This document shows, piece by piece, positions 38,136 to 51,344 of a stretch of 64,000 bases of DNA. The translations under genes were made by a program, and so were the position numbers. Location: contig JAYKAV010002553.1 of the NCBI GenBank assembly GCA_035582835.1, positions 62,001 to 126,000 on the forward strand, read 5' to 3'. Source of the stretch: Phoebastria nigripes (Eukaryota > Chordata > Aves > Procellariiformes > Diomedeidae). The notes under the pieces are model-generated. The model did no database searches. It was not told the DNA's origin and saw nothing but the letters and a program-made list of their open reading frames with translations. The first letter of the stretch is position 1. Every line of letters starts with the position of its first letter.

Positions 38136-41100
38136 CCTAAAGTCTACCAGAACTAAAGGCCTTGGTCCTGCAAACCTTCATGTGAGAAGGTAATCCTCAT
38201 AAAGCCAGAAGTCTTTGCTTGATTAGGAGCTGCCTGTATGGTGACATATACTTTAATAAATCTTTAAGGGGTGGTGAGATGTGCTAGCCCCTTTCCCAAA
38301 GAAGCAAATTCACAGGTAGTAGTTATTTACACAAATTGTAAGATATGGTAAATCTTGTGGGTTTTTCCCTATCAAAAGCCAGAAATGTTTGTCTCTTGCT
38401 CATGAAAAAGCTGATTCAGTAAAGTATCTTCCATTTTCTATGTGCACTTTATGAATTGGTTTACATGTTTAAGCCCCACAGAAATCCAACTTTCTGAAGT
38501 TTATATTCAAATGGAATATCTACTTACTGGTGGTCTGAATTTAGTTCTCTATTGTGATTTTTTTTTTTTCATTCAAATATAGAGATATTTTAACGTAGGT
38601 ATATGGTTTTCAAGCCAACCTCCAAAAATTGGTCTCACACAAGACTGTTTCCACAACAATAATTATGGGAAGAATTTCAATAAGTGGGCAGAATAGACTA
38701 TTTGTATGTAGTGCCATTATAGAATCCATGTGATTGGTTTGTTCTCTGCATCAGTATTTCAGGAGAATTTTGGTCAAGGACAGTCATTCTGCTTTTATTA
38801 GTAATTGCTCAGGCTCAACAGAAACTCCAAAAAATGTTAATGAGTTTAATGAATCAAAACTTTCATTGCCTGCCTGCTGCTATTTGTGTCAAACTCCAGG
38901 GAAATTAAGGTGCTGACAGTGTTTGATGAACAGGATAAAATCACAATCCTCTCAAGAAACCAGACTTACAGCTGCAAACGGATTGAATGACATAGCTTTC
39001 TTTGTTTAAGGGAAAGAGTGGTGGCTAGCCACCATGATGAAAAGGCACCATAAAAATTGCCAAAAAGGATTGTCTTCAGTGTATTATATAGTTCTATGAA
39101 ATACATAGAGTTGTTGGTTGTAACTCTAACACAGTTACAGCAGACCTGGAAATTTTCCATTCTCCTAACTGNCATTGTGTGATCTACCCTCTGAACTGGT
39201 TATGGTTTTTCATAGGAGATAAGAAAGCTGTGGATGTCTTTGAGCATCCATAAACTTGAGGATAACCACCTCCTTATTTTGAAATCAGATATTTCTTTCT
39301 GAAAATTATATAATTTCCTGGAGTGACANAGTCAGTTGGCTTCCTGGCTTTATTTATTTACATTATTTACATCTCATTCTTCTTGCTACTTGGATCCAGG
39401 CTGTATTGCTAACCTTAAATTAGCTACCTATAGAAGTGTTTACTACAACAACAACAACAAAAATATGCTTATGTGTTCTTCTTTATGTTGTAGCAGAGGG
39501 TAACTTCAAGCAGTAGTTTTACTAAAAATTCTTTTCTTACAATTCTAAGTAGCTTATTTGGTCTTCTGATTTAAACAGAGTAGCAGAGAGTATGTTTCTG
39601 TGATGATGATGAAAAGGCTAATGAGATACCAGGGAAATCTTCTGATGGTGTTATAAATAGTTGAAAATATGCAAGTATTAATATCCAAAGTCAGATCTTA
39701 TATAGGCAGGTTGCCACTTCTAGGATTTTTGCATGGGTTTCTAGTTGTGATGCAAGAATTGGTATTGTGGGTTTTCTTAAGGAAGTGTGCTACCATGTTG
39801 AATTTCAGTTCCTAAAGTCAGTCTCTAGAGCTTCAAATATCAATGTCTACATTTCAAGAAGGTATGTAAACACGAGTTTGTCTTTTCTCTTCAAGTGCTC
39901 TCTTTGTCATAGAGTAAAAGAATTTGCTGTCTGTTCCACTGTTTCATCTGCCAGTCTCTGACCTTTGTAAACTACCTGGAGTACGGATTGTCTCTTTCAA
40001 CATGAATGCAACAACATGTAGAATAAGAGGGCAAAAAGTAATTGTGCTTGCCTTCCTACCATGTGTTCATGCTTCACCTATTTTCTCTGGCCAGACAGTT
40101 CAACTGAGTTTGTATAACCTATGACAAGGAGACACAGGGAACCTTTGCAATGTGAGCGGAAGTTTTGTCAGACACAGCTACAGTCAGTTGCTACTTCATG
40201 GTGGNTATACATCCTTCTGAAACAAGGCAATGAGAGTCAAGATTAGTAACTTTAAGCGTAGGTGAAAGCAGTCCATGAGAGATACCTACAACAAGAACTC
40301 TGGGATATATGAGCTACTTATGTATTTTTGGAGTTTGTCAAAAATCCATTAACCATCTCCAGGTATTTTTTTGCGTAAGCATTTATTCTTCCTAGGTCTA
40401 AACAGTAACGAAATGTGCTCATGGGTGTTTTTTAAGTGTCCTGCTTCTGGCCTGGGTAAAATATTTTGAAAGTTGAAAAATTAACAGTCCCTATAAACAT
40501 TATATTGGTTTTTTATCATCTATTCTTCAAAATAATTGTAGAATGAAGGCATAGCTTGTCCTAACGCCTATTTCTTTGGAGGTGACCAGGATTTGGAATA
40601 ATATTATGGGTGGACAGTGGAAGAAGGAACTTGTAATTCATCCAAGAGCTACACTGAAAGATGTAGCATTCCAGGAACAGTTTTCCCTCTGAAATAACTT
40701 TACCTGCCCTTATTAACAATTTTGAGAAAATATAATAAAAACTGAGATGTCAGAAATAGTGCTAAGATAGAGTTAAAGCTGTCCCAAGGAAAAAAAAAAA
40801 AAAATCATATCTAACCCTAGTTTGAAGGCAAAGTGAGGTGATGAAGATTTGTGAGTAGAAGTCACCAGTAAGCAAAGGATATTTTCAAAGGTATTCCTGA
40901 GGAAAACCACAGAAACAGCTTTTCCTAAAAGATTTATATCCAGTCACCTCAGCTGAAGGTTTAAGATCTGGGGCATGGGTGAAAAACAGAACAGTACTCC
41001 AAAGACTTCCTACTGGTAAGTAAAACTCCAAACGGGAAAAACAGTTATTTGCTGATTCTATAAAATGCTTCTCCTTAACTTTCATGGAGGACTATACCTT

Positions 41101-43682
41101 TGCCTGTGGGTTAAACATTTCTTTCTGATTTGTTTCACCATTACCTGTAGGATTTGGAGACAGGAACTTGCTGACTTTTGCTACCTCTCAGTTCAGGTCT
41201 TGGATAGGACAATGAACAAGAGCAACTTCTGAGACTCTGTTGGAAAAGTGTTCAAAAAATACATACGTGGGTAAAGCTTTTTCTTGGCTTATCAAAACTT
41301 CCCCACTGTGAAGTAGCCCTTGAAAACCTAGTTCACCAAAATGTCTGAAATGTGAACTCTTTGGAATCCCAGCTCCTTGGTCTGATCTTTAAAGAGAGCT
41401 GTAGATTATTTAACCAGAAAACAGGTATTTTGAGAGGAAGCTTGATTTTAAAAATAGCATCTGTGACATGAAGGGCGTGTGTTCAAAACAAAAAGAGGGG
41501 CAAACAGCTGCTCCCTTCACCAGGCATTCTCACACAGGAAGAAAGCTATCGGCAACATTGCTGGATGTCCTTTCAGCCACTGAGTTTGTTCTACATGGAG
41601 AGGAGCAGGAAAAGCTTGACCAATGCTTGATACAAACCTGACTAATTAATTCCAGGAATATTGTCTCTGTACAAAAAGACAGCATAATCTAATTCTTTTT
41701 CTGGCAGTTATTAATGAGCACGTACATATACATGGATAAAGTATTGGTGAGATATGCTAATCTCAACAGAGATAAGAAAGAATTTGCAGGCTGGATTCAT
41801 TTATAAGTCTATCAGCAGTACACATTTGTCACTGATACATATCTAATAAACTATGTATGGAAGACATCTCGATAACTCACTTCCAATAAAGTTTTTGCAG
41901 TGTTGGCATAATGCTTTAACTCATTCCCATTGTACCTTTCATAATTTACAGCTGAGTGGATCTAAGCTGGGAAGCTCGCAGTATTCAGGTGAAGTAATAA
42001 ATAGAAGCTGGCTTTTTCTTTGGTATAAATACAACAGTGCAGACTTTGTAGCTATATTCTGCATAGACAGCAAGTTCACAAATCAATGTGTGCCAAGTAT
42101 ATCCAATTTTTATTATTCATTGTATCCTGCTGTACAGTGCAAATAAAGTACTTCTTAGCAAGCATGCTTCTCATAGCAGACAAAACACAAACATGGTTAA
42201 AGATCTGATCAAAGTCTGAGCTAGTCATGTCAGGCATGTACTATCAAACGTCAGTTCTTCAGACCGCAGGGTCCAGAAGACACATTTCTTACCCCTTCAG
42301 AAATACTTCCCTGACTTCTACACTGAACTGTAGCATTTGTTACACAATGGGTTATATTATCCACTTACAGTGTGGGTACCTTTTTTGTTAAAATCCCATC
42401 ATGGGATCCAGTTGCTGACAGTTGATTCTGTCTGATTAAGTGTGTACTTCTCCTGCATAGCTTGTCTGAAGGCATATGGTTCATGAGTCACTTATGGATT
42501 TAATTTATTTTTGTCAAGCTTTATTTTATAATGGTGAATTCTTGATCAGGAAAGCCAGGTCACGTTTAGAAGACATAAGGAAATCTGATTTTTCTCACCT
42601 TAAAGAGTTTTCCTATTTTGTTTGTGCAATCTATATTTTGTGGTTCACTGAAGGCCTGTCTTCTTCAGAATTGGCTACCCATGGCCAAAATTGATGCATC
42701 AGTTTTCCTGAACACATGGTTGGGAATAAAGATTGTTCCAAATGTAAAAGAATCGATCACTCCTGATTTAATCCAAAAAATGTCCAGGTTAACTCTGAAT
42801 GAATCTAGACAGGCTCCCATAGACTTTATAGGTAGGCTGCTATGCCTTGGAGACATGTGCTTAGGACAACTTCCAAACTTCAGTGGAAGACAATAGGAAG
42901 ATTCATCCTGGTACNATGGAACTTTGATCAGGTTCCTGGTCTTCAGATTTGACAAATATGAATTTGTTCTTGCAAAGACTCCTCAAAATAATTCTTGGAG
43001 GACCACTATTTACTTTGAAAAGGTACATGTAGTCTTTATTAGAAAATGCCTTTGGCAAAAAAAAAGCATTTTCACAGCACACAAGTATGTTTTTAGTCTT
43101 ACCGACTAACAGAAAGGCAAGTATTTCACTTTCTCATGATACTTAGCATGTGGGAGGGAGAAAAGAGGGGAGAGTGAGTGTTTGGATGATCTTATACTCA
43201 TTCTACTTCTCAAAGGGTTTTAGTGTATCACTTCCATCTCTGATCAAGGGGGATTATCAGGATTTCTTTTCAGTGGATGAGCAGTTCTAAACCAATACTC
43301 ACCAGCATGTGAACACAGAAGAAAATTCACCTTCAAAGCCCTAAAGAAGATGCAAGAGAGGGTGCATTTACATTTTAATTTTTATTCTAAATCCAGCGCC
43401 GGGTACCTGAAGGAGTGAGGGCTATTTAAAAATTCACATGAAGTTTTGGATCTGGAATCCTAGCATATTTCCTGTTGAGGGAGGGCATACATCACAAAAT
43501 GCCATCATCACTTGCCACATTTATTAAGCAGATCATTCTCTTGAAATATGGCAATAGATGATTTCTTCCTCTCAGGATGTTCAGGACTTAGACCATGTTG
43601 AATGATAATGGTTTGTGCAGAACCTTGCACTGCTACTCTTCTTACAGCATTGATTTGTGGATAAAGACAGGGCCTTTTTCCT
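38136..43682. other. Long non-coding stretch
   Basis: No exon or RNA gene is supported. A (ACA)n tract lies at 39,445-39,463, A15 at 40,790-40,804 and T12 at 38,558-38,569. Frames at 41,853-42,146, 42,476-42,694 and 42,618-42,896 lack domains. Single Ns are at 38,001 (inside the CR1), 39,172, 39,329, 40,205 and 42,915. Confidence 0.5.
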
Positions 43683-43703
43683 CCCCCCCCCCCCCCCCCC
43701 CCC
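43683..43703 (+). repeat. C21 homopolymer
   Basis: Twenty-one consecutive C residues (G21 on the minus strand). A homopolymer this long is rare and prone to length error in assembly. The minus strand could form a G-quadruplex. An apparent polyglycine in a minus-strand frame at 43,508-43,717 is only the translation of this run. Confidence 0.9.
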
Positions 43704-44039
43704 ATAAAAGCTGACAATCAACACTTCCAGAGCACTTAAATTAATACAGAAAGAAAAAAAAGTTCATATGAGTTTGCAGCACAGTTATACATCAAAGTTC
43801 TACCAATGCATTATGCATCTCTCTTCTCTTTTGAATCTTCCTTACATGCCTTCCCCCATACTACTAAACAGAAATAGCTCCTTTCGTCATGCTATTGGCA
43901 TAAATAGCAGCAGGACCAATTTTGTGAAACTTATATTAATTTCTATATAAAGGCCATTTTACTTTGTGGAAAAGGAGAAGATCATTGCAAGCAGACGGCT
44001 CTGAATCCTGGATTCTCTACTGCAAGCTATTAATTTGTA
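43704..44039. other. Non-coding DNA, nothing recognised
   Basis: AT-rich unique sequence without a gene, repeat or notable motif. Confidence 0.55.
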
Positions 44040-44420
44040 GATCATATTCAAAATAAGCGTGAATCTACGATATCAGTAGCACCGTATGGGTAGCATGTTA
44101 TTCACCTTTCTCAGCAGCCAATTCATTTTTTTAAACAACTGATTTGATATTAAATTTGTGCTGAGATCTCAAAGCCTTTCCAACAATTAAGTTACAGCCA
44201 GACTTAATTATTAAATGTTAGCCTGACTGTAATGATTTGGATCTTTAAAAAAAAAAAAAAGAAATTATTAGCTCAATCAGATGGCGGTTCTGCAAAGAAA
44301 GCTTTTAAACTAGAGCCTTTAAATCCTGGATAGGTATCTAGAGCATGCAGTGACACAGCGAGCACTTTGAACTCTGCTCCGAGTGCTGTTATTACTACTA
44401 CTTGAAAGAGCCATCAATTG
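44040..44420. promoter_or_regulatory. Candidate conserved non-coding element
   Basis: It contains CGTGAATCTACGATATC (rare CpG steps in an AT-rich setting), CAATTAAG, CTTAATTATTAAATG, GTAATGATTTGG, GAAATTATTAGCTC and CATCAATTGATCC (the palindromic ATCAATTGAT). An A14 run at 44,247-44,260 interrupts it. The density of homeodomain-type cores and retained CpGs suggests constraint. Inference only. Confidence 0.32.
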
Positions 44421-45508
44421 ATCCGTTACTGTACCCTGTCCATACCTCCATTCCCAGAGTAGGAATAATTGGGTATATATGCAGAGATATTTGTCTACCT
44501 GAGTCTAAAAAACTTTCAGACGGAGACTCCACAGTCCCTCTGGGTGGTCTGTCCCTGAGCTGCAGCAGTCTTCTAGCCAAGAAGTTTTTTGTAATATTTA
44601 AGCTGAATATCTCTGGCTGCATCAGCTGATAGTAAAAATTCCTGTAACTTGTCATTTTCTGATTCATAAGCAGCAAAACCTGAAGTGTGTTACCGTGTTT
44701 TAAGCCAGGTGCAGAGTATGTTTAAAGAAATTTAAGAAGTTATATGGTTGTTGNTTGTGGTGTAAGAACAACATTTAGAAGAAACATCCAACACTAAAAC
44801 CCTGAATTTGGATTCCTCAGATATGCTGTGGATTTCCTCGCTAGCCTTGGGCAAGGCCCTTCACCTTTAAAGTGACTGATTTCCTATCAAAAAGGCACAA
44901 AGCCTTTACTGTAGCAGCCTCTATGTTTGGTGAGGAAAGATCACAAAATATCCAGACAGATAGTAGTACATCCTTCTTTAAATCTCAGCACATCAGTTTC
45001 AGTAGCTCACCATTGCCAAGGACTCAGCAGCTGTCCTTGAATCTTTTTTCCCCTTTCCCTTCCTACACTTTTTTTTCTCCTCCCGATATATGTATTTACA
45101 TTGTAAAGTAACAAGGGTATTGAAGTAATAGTCAGTTCAAGATGAAATCCCTGACTGCTAGATCAGCAATTACCTTGTTTTCAGAAGTTCCACGTTAGTC
45201 TGAAATGTTATTTGAGGTTCAGTGTCTTTCAGATTAAATTGACATTTAAAAAAAGGAGAAATATTCATTCTCTCCTAACCTTTGGAAATAACATTGGGTT
45301 CAGACAGTACTATCTGCCTCCCTGCTACTTGTTTCTTATCATTTTCTACAGTGCCCAGGCTATTATTTTCTTTAACCTCTGATATGTGTTGATGGTCTAG
45401 GTGCCAAACACCAGAAGCACTTTGGTAAAAGAGCAGTACTGAGCCACAATACATTTGATCTTGTTTCTTGGCATTTCTGTCATCATTATTTGACTGCATG
45501 AAAATGGT
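44421..45508. other. Non-coding unique DNA
   Basis: Antisense-overlapping frames at 44,398-44,676 have no homology. A pyrimidine-rich patch lies around 45,035-45,085. A single N is at 44,754. Confidence 0.5.
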
Positions 45509-45529
45509 AAAAAAAAAAAAAAAAAAAAA
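45509..45529. repeat. A21 homopolymer
   Basis: Twenty-one A residues. No upstream AATAAA-containing transcript-like sequence or flanking target duplication was identified. The phenylalanine run in minus-strand frames here is an artefact of this tract. Confidence 0.9.
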
Positions 45530-47539
45530 CAACTCTCAGCCCCTGTGAACATGAAGCCCTTCAAACAGAAATAGCCTGTACAGTACTGGCAGAGAGCCTG
45601 CAAAGGACATTCATCCCAGGATCCTGCATAAATGTCAACCAGTTAATTGCATGTTCCCTGCCTGGCTTCCCTGCGGTTTGGGGTTTTTTTCCCCTCAGGT
45701 TGTGGGGGGTGAAGTTTTACCCCTCTTTCAACTGTTTTTTTACTCTGGTTTTGATTCATTCTATTTCTTATCAGAAAAGCCTTTTACCAGTTCATACAGG
45801 CTATTCACTATTCAGATTTTGGGCTGCTCCAGAACTCTTGTTCTTCAGTGAGGAGCAGCTTGACCCTCAGTCCAGGCAAGATGAATGTTTGAGGGGAAAT
45901 GCTTCACTTTGCACTGAGGATATACAACCCACTCTGCGCTGAAGAGGGGAAAAAGCCTTCAAAACATGGCAGATCCCAAATTAGGTTCCTGATGTTATTA
46001 CAACCTTTTCTTACAGCACTGGAACCACAGCAAGTTACCAAGTGCCATCTGCAGTCTCTTCTTCCCATTTTTGATGTCTAAGACTGAGTGATCAACCTTC
46101 GGTGATTTTTTTTTATGAACCATTACAACCACTGCTGTCCTGGGGGACAAGACAGTTCAGAAGTCCAAGGATGAAGCTCACTAGGGATGTGGGTAAACCT
46201 TTCATGCAATTCAAAGGCCTCTTATTGCCAGCCCTCTACTAATTCAATTTTTTTTTTTTGCCCAAAGTATCCTAGCTCAGTTCAAGTATTGACCCTGTAA
46301 ATGGAGAGGGGCTAAAGTACCTTTAAAATCCATTAGGACTCTACAATCTTCTTATGATCTAATTGTCTTCAAAACAACATCAGTGACAGGGTTCATTTTA
46401 AAACCATAGATATGGATTATAAGTACCTTGGAACAGGGAGTCCAAAAGCAGTAAGAACTGCAATGGGTCAGATGCCCTGTTTTCTGACAGGGTACAATGT
46501 TGGAAACGTTATTGCCTAAATGCCTGAACTCTTGATACTTTTTCCATCAAGCCACTACTGTAAATTGTGAAGTTTGATGTGCTCTAGCAAATTCTTCAGG
46601 AAGGATCTAATTTCTCTAATAATTGCATTTTGACCAGGTATTAACGTGCCATTCGGTGTTGAACAGTGTTCCTTTACTTGATGATAGAACTGCTACTGCC
46701 CTGTAGAACCGTGGAAATGTTAAACCTGAATGTGAGAAGCAAGGGATAAAAAGAGCATGCCTGAGACACAGCAAAAATCTACCACATTCCTGTGGAATGA
46801 GGCAGTAGGCAAAATATTCTCTGCACAGGGATGGTAGTAGCCTAACAAACTTTCGTTACTTATGTTTCCATAATCTTGTCACCTGGAAAGCATTTTGCAA
46901 ATGCAGATACTCCCCACTTAGTACATTCTCTTTGGCTCAGCTCATTGAAATCAGAAAATAAGTCCAGGTCACCATGTGGCTGAGGATGAAAGACTCAGGT
47001 TTTTCTTCACCTTGGCATACAATTTGTTGTCTTGTTGCTGTGCAGCAAGTGACAACTCAATATAGAANTGTTAGTTGTTTTGTTTTTTGTTTTTTACCCT
47101 AATTAGGTTGCTTAATTTTTCACTTACCTTGGAATAAAACATACAAATACGAAGGAGAATTCCCCAGATAGATAGGTAAGTATATTAGAATGGTTGCCTT
47201 GCAGTTGTAGCTGACTGCTGGAAATGTTGAACCTGAGCTAGCGGTCCCCGTGGGCAGTGACAAATATAGGAGATGGGTCAGTATAAAAAGGGTGTGGTTT
47301 CCACTATTTGCTGTGACTGACTGAAAATATTTGACAGCTGGGAGCCAAACCAGGTTTGTTCTTAGTAGTTTACAAGTTTACAATGATGAAATAAATAACA
47401 CTTTCTAGCTGTAGCTTTTCCCATATGTATTCATTGGAATAACACAGCTTTGTAATAGTAAAAACAACAACATCAACAAAACCAGCACTGTGATTGGAGT
47501 TAAGTATATTTTATAACTTCTTTGGTCTTTAAGATCTTG
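45530..47539. other. Non-coding unique DNA
   Basis: Nothing gene-like is supported. A T/G-rich patch lies at about 45,676-45,712, T10 near 46,250 and a (TG/TTTTG)n patch near 47,075. A single N is at 47,067. Confidence 0.5.
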
Positions 47540-47780
47540 ACTTTCCCCAGGAAACTTTACGAGGCTAAATATTTACTTTCACAGACTCTTTTCTAATGAG
47601 CTATTTTCATTCTTTATGCCATTTTCTATGGAAATGATGAAATTCATTAATCAATGTTTGAATAATTTTTTTCAACATGCTTGCATTACTAATAGAGACG
47701 TAGATATATTTCGTTAATGTCNTATTATTTTTTAAAATGATTGATCTATAGCAAAGATTAGTTTAATTCATCAAGAAGTT
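47540..47780. promoter_or_regulatory. Candidate conserved non-coding element, AT-rich
   Basis: Homeodomain-like cores are dense (TTCTAATGAGC, TGAAATTCATTAATCAATG, TTACTAATAGAG, TCGTTAATG), with no microsatellite and little G or C. A single N falls at 47,722. Enhancer-like texture, not tested. Confidence 0.27.
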
Positions 47781-49145
47781 CTTCTTAAGAAAGTCTGGGG
47801 AGTTTCAGGGAAAAACAGATTCAAATTGAGACACCCCAGTATGGAATATAATGGGACCAAAAGACTAACAGGGTATGAGCAAGAGAAAAAATGGTCAAGG
47901 GAAGAAAAGAATCTTACACCATCTAATGTCAATTACTGCACTTCACACTGACTTTTACACAACTATTTTTATCTTCAGCTTGCCTTGCATGGATACTCGT
48001 GGAATGACACATGGCCTGGATCAGAGAGAGTTTTAAGGGTCACTATCCATCACAATATGTTCATTTCTGTCTTCAAAATGGCCGACAAGGTGAAGTATAT
48101 TAAGGCATCACTAATGCTGTCTACTAACTTGTAGGCGGACCCACTAGTTAACTTTGGACATTAGCACTGGAGCGTGAAGACCCCACTCCAATTTTTGCTG
48201 TGTAACATGTAGGCAAATCACATGGCCTCACAGCAGTTTCATATATTCCTGGTGTTGTCTGCACCAGGATCCCAGGCCTTGTCAATACTCTTTACACACA
48301 TATTTTTTTTTAAATGCAGCCCAGCCCTTGGAGGAGAAGGTTCTCCACACACTCAATACATTTATCTCAGTTCAAGCTCTTGTTCATGGCCTATGGCATT
48401 GCTGGGGCAGAGAGCTGAGGCTTCCTGCTCCAGCCTCCACATCACCACAACCCTCTGCAAGGCCCTCACTCCTGTGCCCTAATAACGTGCAACCATAGCA
48501 AGGTAGGCAGGTATGCACCTTCTCCCTCCTATGCTGAGCTTATGGAAAAGCACGCTTTTCTTGCCACCAGTGATCCAGTGCTCCGGGGATAGTATTAAAT
48601 TGCTGGCAATCAAACCCTAGCTACCAACACCGAACTGCAGTAGACCCTGCTCTCACATCTCAGCTGCCAGGTGGGCTTGTTGACTGCCCCAGCGTGAGTC
48701 TCCTATAAGAGTATGACAGAGTACCCAACTCCGCAGAGATACCTCCAGCTCCTGATCATACCTTGTCCATGCCATCACTGCCACAATGTGATTTATACTC
48801 CCTGCTGAAAGCAAGGAGGGAGCAATAGAAAACATCAGCCTGGTTTTGACAATGCAGCCTTCTGTGTCCATTTCTCTTTTAAAATAAGGCCCTTGGATAT
48901 CAGTGGAGTGAGTCCTTTGAGACTGTCAAGGCTTTTTCATGAAGCTTATTGGGGTCTGAGAAGCCCGTCAGAGTAGAAGAACCCACCACCTGTGCAAAGC
49001 AGCAACTAGTGAACACTGACTCCCTGTCAGAGTGAGAAAGGGGCCCTGCTTACCATGAATGGTGGGGGAGGAGACAGTGTGAGATACGGTGTTGGTGGTA
49101 GGAGGCCAAGGAACAGTTCAAATTTTTAGTCTTAAAAAATATTGT
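47781..49145. other. Non-coding DNA, GC content rising toward 49,000
   Basis: Frames at 48,222-48,482 (+) and 48,653-48,871 (-) occupy a GC-richer pocket, but neither contains a recognised domain. No splice or promoter arrangement can be supported. Confidence 0.5.
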
Positions 49146-49327
49146 CTGGGAACAGGTTGCCCAGAGAAGTTGCAGATGCCTCATCATTGGAAGCATTCAA
49201 GGTCAGGTTGGATGGGGCTTTGAGCAACCTGATCTACTGAAAGATGTCCCTGCCCATGGCAGGGGGGTTGGACTAGATGATCTTTAAAGGTCCCTTCCAA
49301 CCCAAACCATTCTATGTTTCTATATTT
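49146..49327 (+). mobile_element. CR1 retrotransposon, 5'-truncated 3' end
   Basis: The fragment carries the classic CR1 3' block in order: GGAACAGGTTGCCCAGAGAA, CAAGGTCAGGTTGGATGGGG, TTTGAGCAACCTGATCTA, the hairpin CCTGCCCATGGCAGG, GGTTGGACTAGATGATCTTT and GGTCCCTTCCAACCCAAACC. It then ends in CATTCTATG with a decayed octamer. Only about 180 bp is present, as is usual for CR1 because reverse transcription starts at the 3' end and stops early. It has no coding function. The flanks show no clear target-site duplication, which is normal for CR1. Confidence 0.95.
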
Positions 49328-50599
49328 CAGTGTCTTGGCTGGTTATTCAGCTTAGTTTAGTTAAAATAGTTCCATTAAGCAGCATTTTTTTTTTTAAACT
49401 ATGTTTTGTTATATCAGTACTAATAATCTAAGCAGCCTGAGATCCTGCCTGAGTCACATTATTTATTGTATCATTTGACTTCCAGGAGAACTCAGACACC
49501 TCTGTGGTGCTGTGAAAGAGATTCTTGCTTGCACCATGGAAGTTGGATGTCCCAGAAAATTGCGGTCAAATGTGTTCGACTTGGGTGCCCCACGAAATGT
49601 TCCCATGTACTGTACTGGCACGGATTTTTGTTGGTTTTCCCTGAAAGATGTATGCCATTAAGAATGCAAGTATTTGCTCAATAACCTACTTGTTTTGATG
49701 ATTCTGAACTACTTTTGAGAGCTGCAAGAGCAGCCATTAGTTTCCTTGGGTTTTGTCCCATTGTAATGGGTGAACTTTTCCATAAACATTTCTTTATAAT
49801 AGCTCTTTTTTTATTCAGTTTCTCCTATTTGAAGAGTGAATCAAAACTAAGATTCACTGTACTGAGGGGTTTTTTTGTTTTTTTTTTTTTATATGTCTTT
49901 GTTTAACACACAAGCAATATTGGAGAGGGAATTTTTCTCAGAAAGTGCAGGCTCAGCCCAGAGCACAAAAGGTCTGTGACCTTGGACATGAGGCCTGGAA
50001 GAGGCTTTGTTGTGATATAGGTAACTACTGTTTCTACTGCAAAGAGAAGCCAAGAAAAGAACAGAGAAACAGACAGCTGATGTTGAACAGGATAGCTGGT
50101 AACAAATTGCATCATTCTATTTCCCTAAGGTACCTTGTTTGACTTAAATGGAGCATCCTTTTCTTTGAAACTGAAGTACATTTCAGTAGAAGTTTGAAAA
50201 TCAAACTTTCTAAACGCTGTCAATAACTTTGTTAATCTATTAATTGGGCCCTGAATATAATCGCAAGAGAAAAAGTAATTTGTGATTATTTTAATAGNCT
50301 GCTATTCGACTCCAGCTCCAAACAGAACAGACATTTACACAGAAATGAATGGTATAAGATATTCTCAGTCTCGTATTGTTCCCATAGTCATAATAACATC
50401 CCATTTCAGAGTGCGTTAGGATGTGTCTAGCATTACTTATGAGCTAATAATTTCTTAGCAATAATTCAAACCATGTCCTTCATTATCTGGAGGTGTTCTG
50501 ACAACAATAAACTACTCATTTTTAAAAGCAAACCAAGTCAGGAGTGCTATCAACATTTTAAGGAACGTATCCACCTACTGCCGCTGAGTGAAGCAGTCA
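49328..50599. other. Non-coding unique DNA
   Basis: T-rich runs lie at about 49,387-49,395 and 49,869-49,890. Frames at 49,466-49,684 and 49,715-50,142 have no domain. A single N is at 50,298. Confidence 0.5.
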
Positions 50600-50860
50600 T
50601 GTGGAAGGAAACAAGCCAAGTGAATTAAGATGTCCCTGCCTTTGGAATTTGCTAGGAGGGTGGTGAGATACAGTAATTACTGTGGCAATATTATATTGTG
50701 CAAGAGATAGGAAAACGAGGGAAGTGTTAGAGGTGGTGTTTATTTTTTGATCCTGTCATAAAAGTAATTGACTTTAATTATCATAATAAATGTTCTAGCT
50801 GCTTCAGATAATTACATGCAGTGCCTTCCATATAGTCTAAATTTATGAGGGTGTTTGGGT
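50600..50860. promoter_or_regulatory. Candidate conserved non-coding element
   Basis: It includes AAAGTAATTGACTTTAATTA, CATAATAAATG, CAGATAATTACATGC and CAGTAATTACTGTGG (the palindromic CAGTAATTACTG near 50,671). Repeats are absent and the base mix is moderate. The CAGTAATTACTG palindrome is a good fit to a paired homeodomain site. Confidence 0.33.
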
Positions 50861-51344
50861 CAGCACATCAGTACAGCTTACAGCTATACATGAAAAGTGG
50901 ATTCTGCTGAGAGTGCTCTCTTAGAGGTGTTGTTTTCTGAAAATATTCTCCCTTTTTAAGTAAAACATACCTTGAACTTATCGCTATTGCACCACAGGAA
51001 ACAAAGATGTTTCCTCTCTATATATATCCTATATAGGACTATGTGCTCTGCAGATCTAACTTAACTAGGCTCAGAGTAGTCAATGGATGAGAACTTAGTG
51101 TATTTCTTTGTTGCTCAAAAGGCCGCTGTGAATTGCACCAAAGTTTTTCTTTGGCCTGCTTTATGTGCAGGTAGCCAGATGAAAAGGATCCAAACAGGAG
51201 AGGCATGATCAGGACATGCCATTCCTGAGACTTGAAAGCCAGGATTTCATAAATGTTGCTTTAACATCCATTTTACTAGCTGGCATGTATGAAAGCTGAA
51301 GAGTTTTCACAGTTCTTTTAGAGCTACGTACAGTCTCTTCACAC
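50861..51344. other. Non-coding unique DNA
   Basis: Nothing is recognised apart from a short TATATAT string near 51,020. Confidence 0.55.

Noticed and set aside
43508..43717. Polyglycine-containing frame
   Set aside because: The glycines come from the C21 homopolymer on the opposite strand.
45509..45529. A21 run as a processed-pseudogene tail
   Set aside because: No transcript-like sequence, polyadenylation signal or target duplication was found beside it.
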